This document shows positions 5,931-6,208 of a stretch of 6,208 nucleotides of DNA, one piece after another (position 1 is the stretch's first letter; the number at the start of each line of letters is the position of its first letter). The DNA comes from Bacteroidales bacterium. Its GTDB lineage: Bacteria; Bacteroidota; Bacteroidia; Bacteroidales; WCHB1-69. The stretch lies in the NCBI GenBank assembly GCA_016290715.1, contig JAEEUY010000098.1:1-6208 (forward strand), written 5' to 3'. The notes under the pieces are model-generated. The model had not been told where the DNA came from. It searched no databases and was given only the letters and a program-made list of their open reading frames with translations. The position numbers and the translations under genes were made by a program.

Positions 5931-6208
5931 ACAATTACTGCTTTCGCTTAAAGTTTTGCATTTCATCAATTTGCTATCATTGTGATATTTACATATAAAT
6001 TGTAAAATATAGGCTTGGTGTAGGTGGTTTCGGCAAACTCAGTCGCTTGCTTTCATTCTTTCATCTTTTCTTCTTCTTTTCTTTGTCTTGACACAAAAAA
6101 AAGAAGCAAAAGAAAAGTCAAGGCAAACTAAAAAAATGCTTTCATAAAGCTAAAGTTTACAAAACTCGCGCTGTTCCTTTTAGTCAAAGTCGCTTTTAAT
6201 AATAGGCA
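5931..6208. other. Non-coding AT-rich tail after the exporter operon
   Basis: No credible gene is seen on either strand. A small hairpin TATCA-TTG-TGATA (5975-5987) followed by ATTT is the only stem close to the operon's end; with five AT-rich base pairs it is a poor terminator. From about 6030 the sequence turns into a stretch with GGCAAACTCAGTCGCTTGC, C/T-rich and then A/G-rich blocks, and AAACTCGCGCTGTTCC, which together look like repeat-derived intergenic sequence. The window ends inside it. Confidence 0.5.
6076..6117. repeat. Imperfect inverted repeat, probable dispersed Bacteroidota intergenic element
   Basis: CTTTTCTTT (6076-6084) pairs perfectly with AAAGAAAAG (6109-6117), and the stem can extend inward to about 13 bp with single bulges, leaving an A-rich loop. 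A second overlapping inverted pair, CTTGAC (6087-6092) and GTCAAG (6117-6122), allows an alternative fold. The left side is almost pure pyrimidine and the right side almost pure purine. I recall similar CTTGACACAAAA-GAAGCAAAAG text between genes in other Bacteroidota genomes, but copy number cannot be judged here. The stem lacks G+C and a T-run after it on either strand, so it is not a standard intrinsic terminator. Confidence 0.5.

Noticed and set aside
5975..5987. Hairpin TATCA-TTG-TGATA as terminator of the operon
   Set aside because: Five mostly A-T pairs and only a short T-run; not stable enough for an intrinsic terminator call.

Overview
The window looks like a chromosomal segment of a Bacteroidota (probably Bacteroidales) bacterium. 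This is inferred from A-rich translation starts mostly without Shine-Dalgarno sequences, two exact matches to the Bacteroidota -7 promoter consensus TAnnTTTG, a lipoprotein-type membrane fusion protein, and the style of the gene products. No rRNA, tRNA, CRISPR array, transposase or integrase is visible.

Region 1 (1-877) holds two housekeeping-type genes in convergent orientation. On the + strand is the 3' end of a type I L-asparaginase (ansA), cut by the window edge. On the - strand is a compact 190-residue nucleoside phosphorylase/nucleosidase-fold protein related to MTA/SAH nucleosidase and futalosine hydrolase. The two stops overlap by 11 bp.

Region 2 (878-1081) is a divergent control region. 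It carries a -7-like element for the nucleosidase on the - strand, a perfect 12-bp palindrome just upstream of it, a tandem 7-mer, and a good -7 element (TATCTTTG) for the operon on the + strand.

Region 3 (1082-5930) is a tightly packed five-gene operon for a YbhGFSR-like ABC-2 exporter: a HlyD-type lipoprotein adaptor, two separate ABC ATPases, and two homologous ABC-2 permeases. Gaps are 5 bp, -4 bp (ATGA), 5 bp and 4 bp. In the Escherichia coli counterpart the two ATPases are one fused protein (YbhF). The two ATPases are degenerate in complementary places. The first has a good signature motif but lacks the Q-loop Gln and switch His. The second has Q and His but a ruined signature. A heterodimer would therefore have one complete and one degenerate ATP site. 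The permeases would form the membrane channel and the adaptor would link it to an outer membrane TolC-type channel, which is not encoded here.

Region 4 (5931-6208) is non-coding and AT-rich, with a purine/pyrimidine-asymmetric imperfect inverted repeat around 6076-6117 that resembles dispersed intergenic repeats of Bacteroidota. I see no clearly new biological system. The most notable items are the asymmetric ATPase pair, the operator-like palindrome and the 3' repeat.
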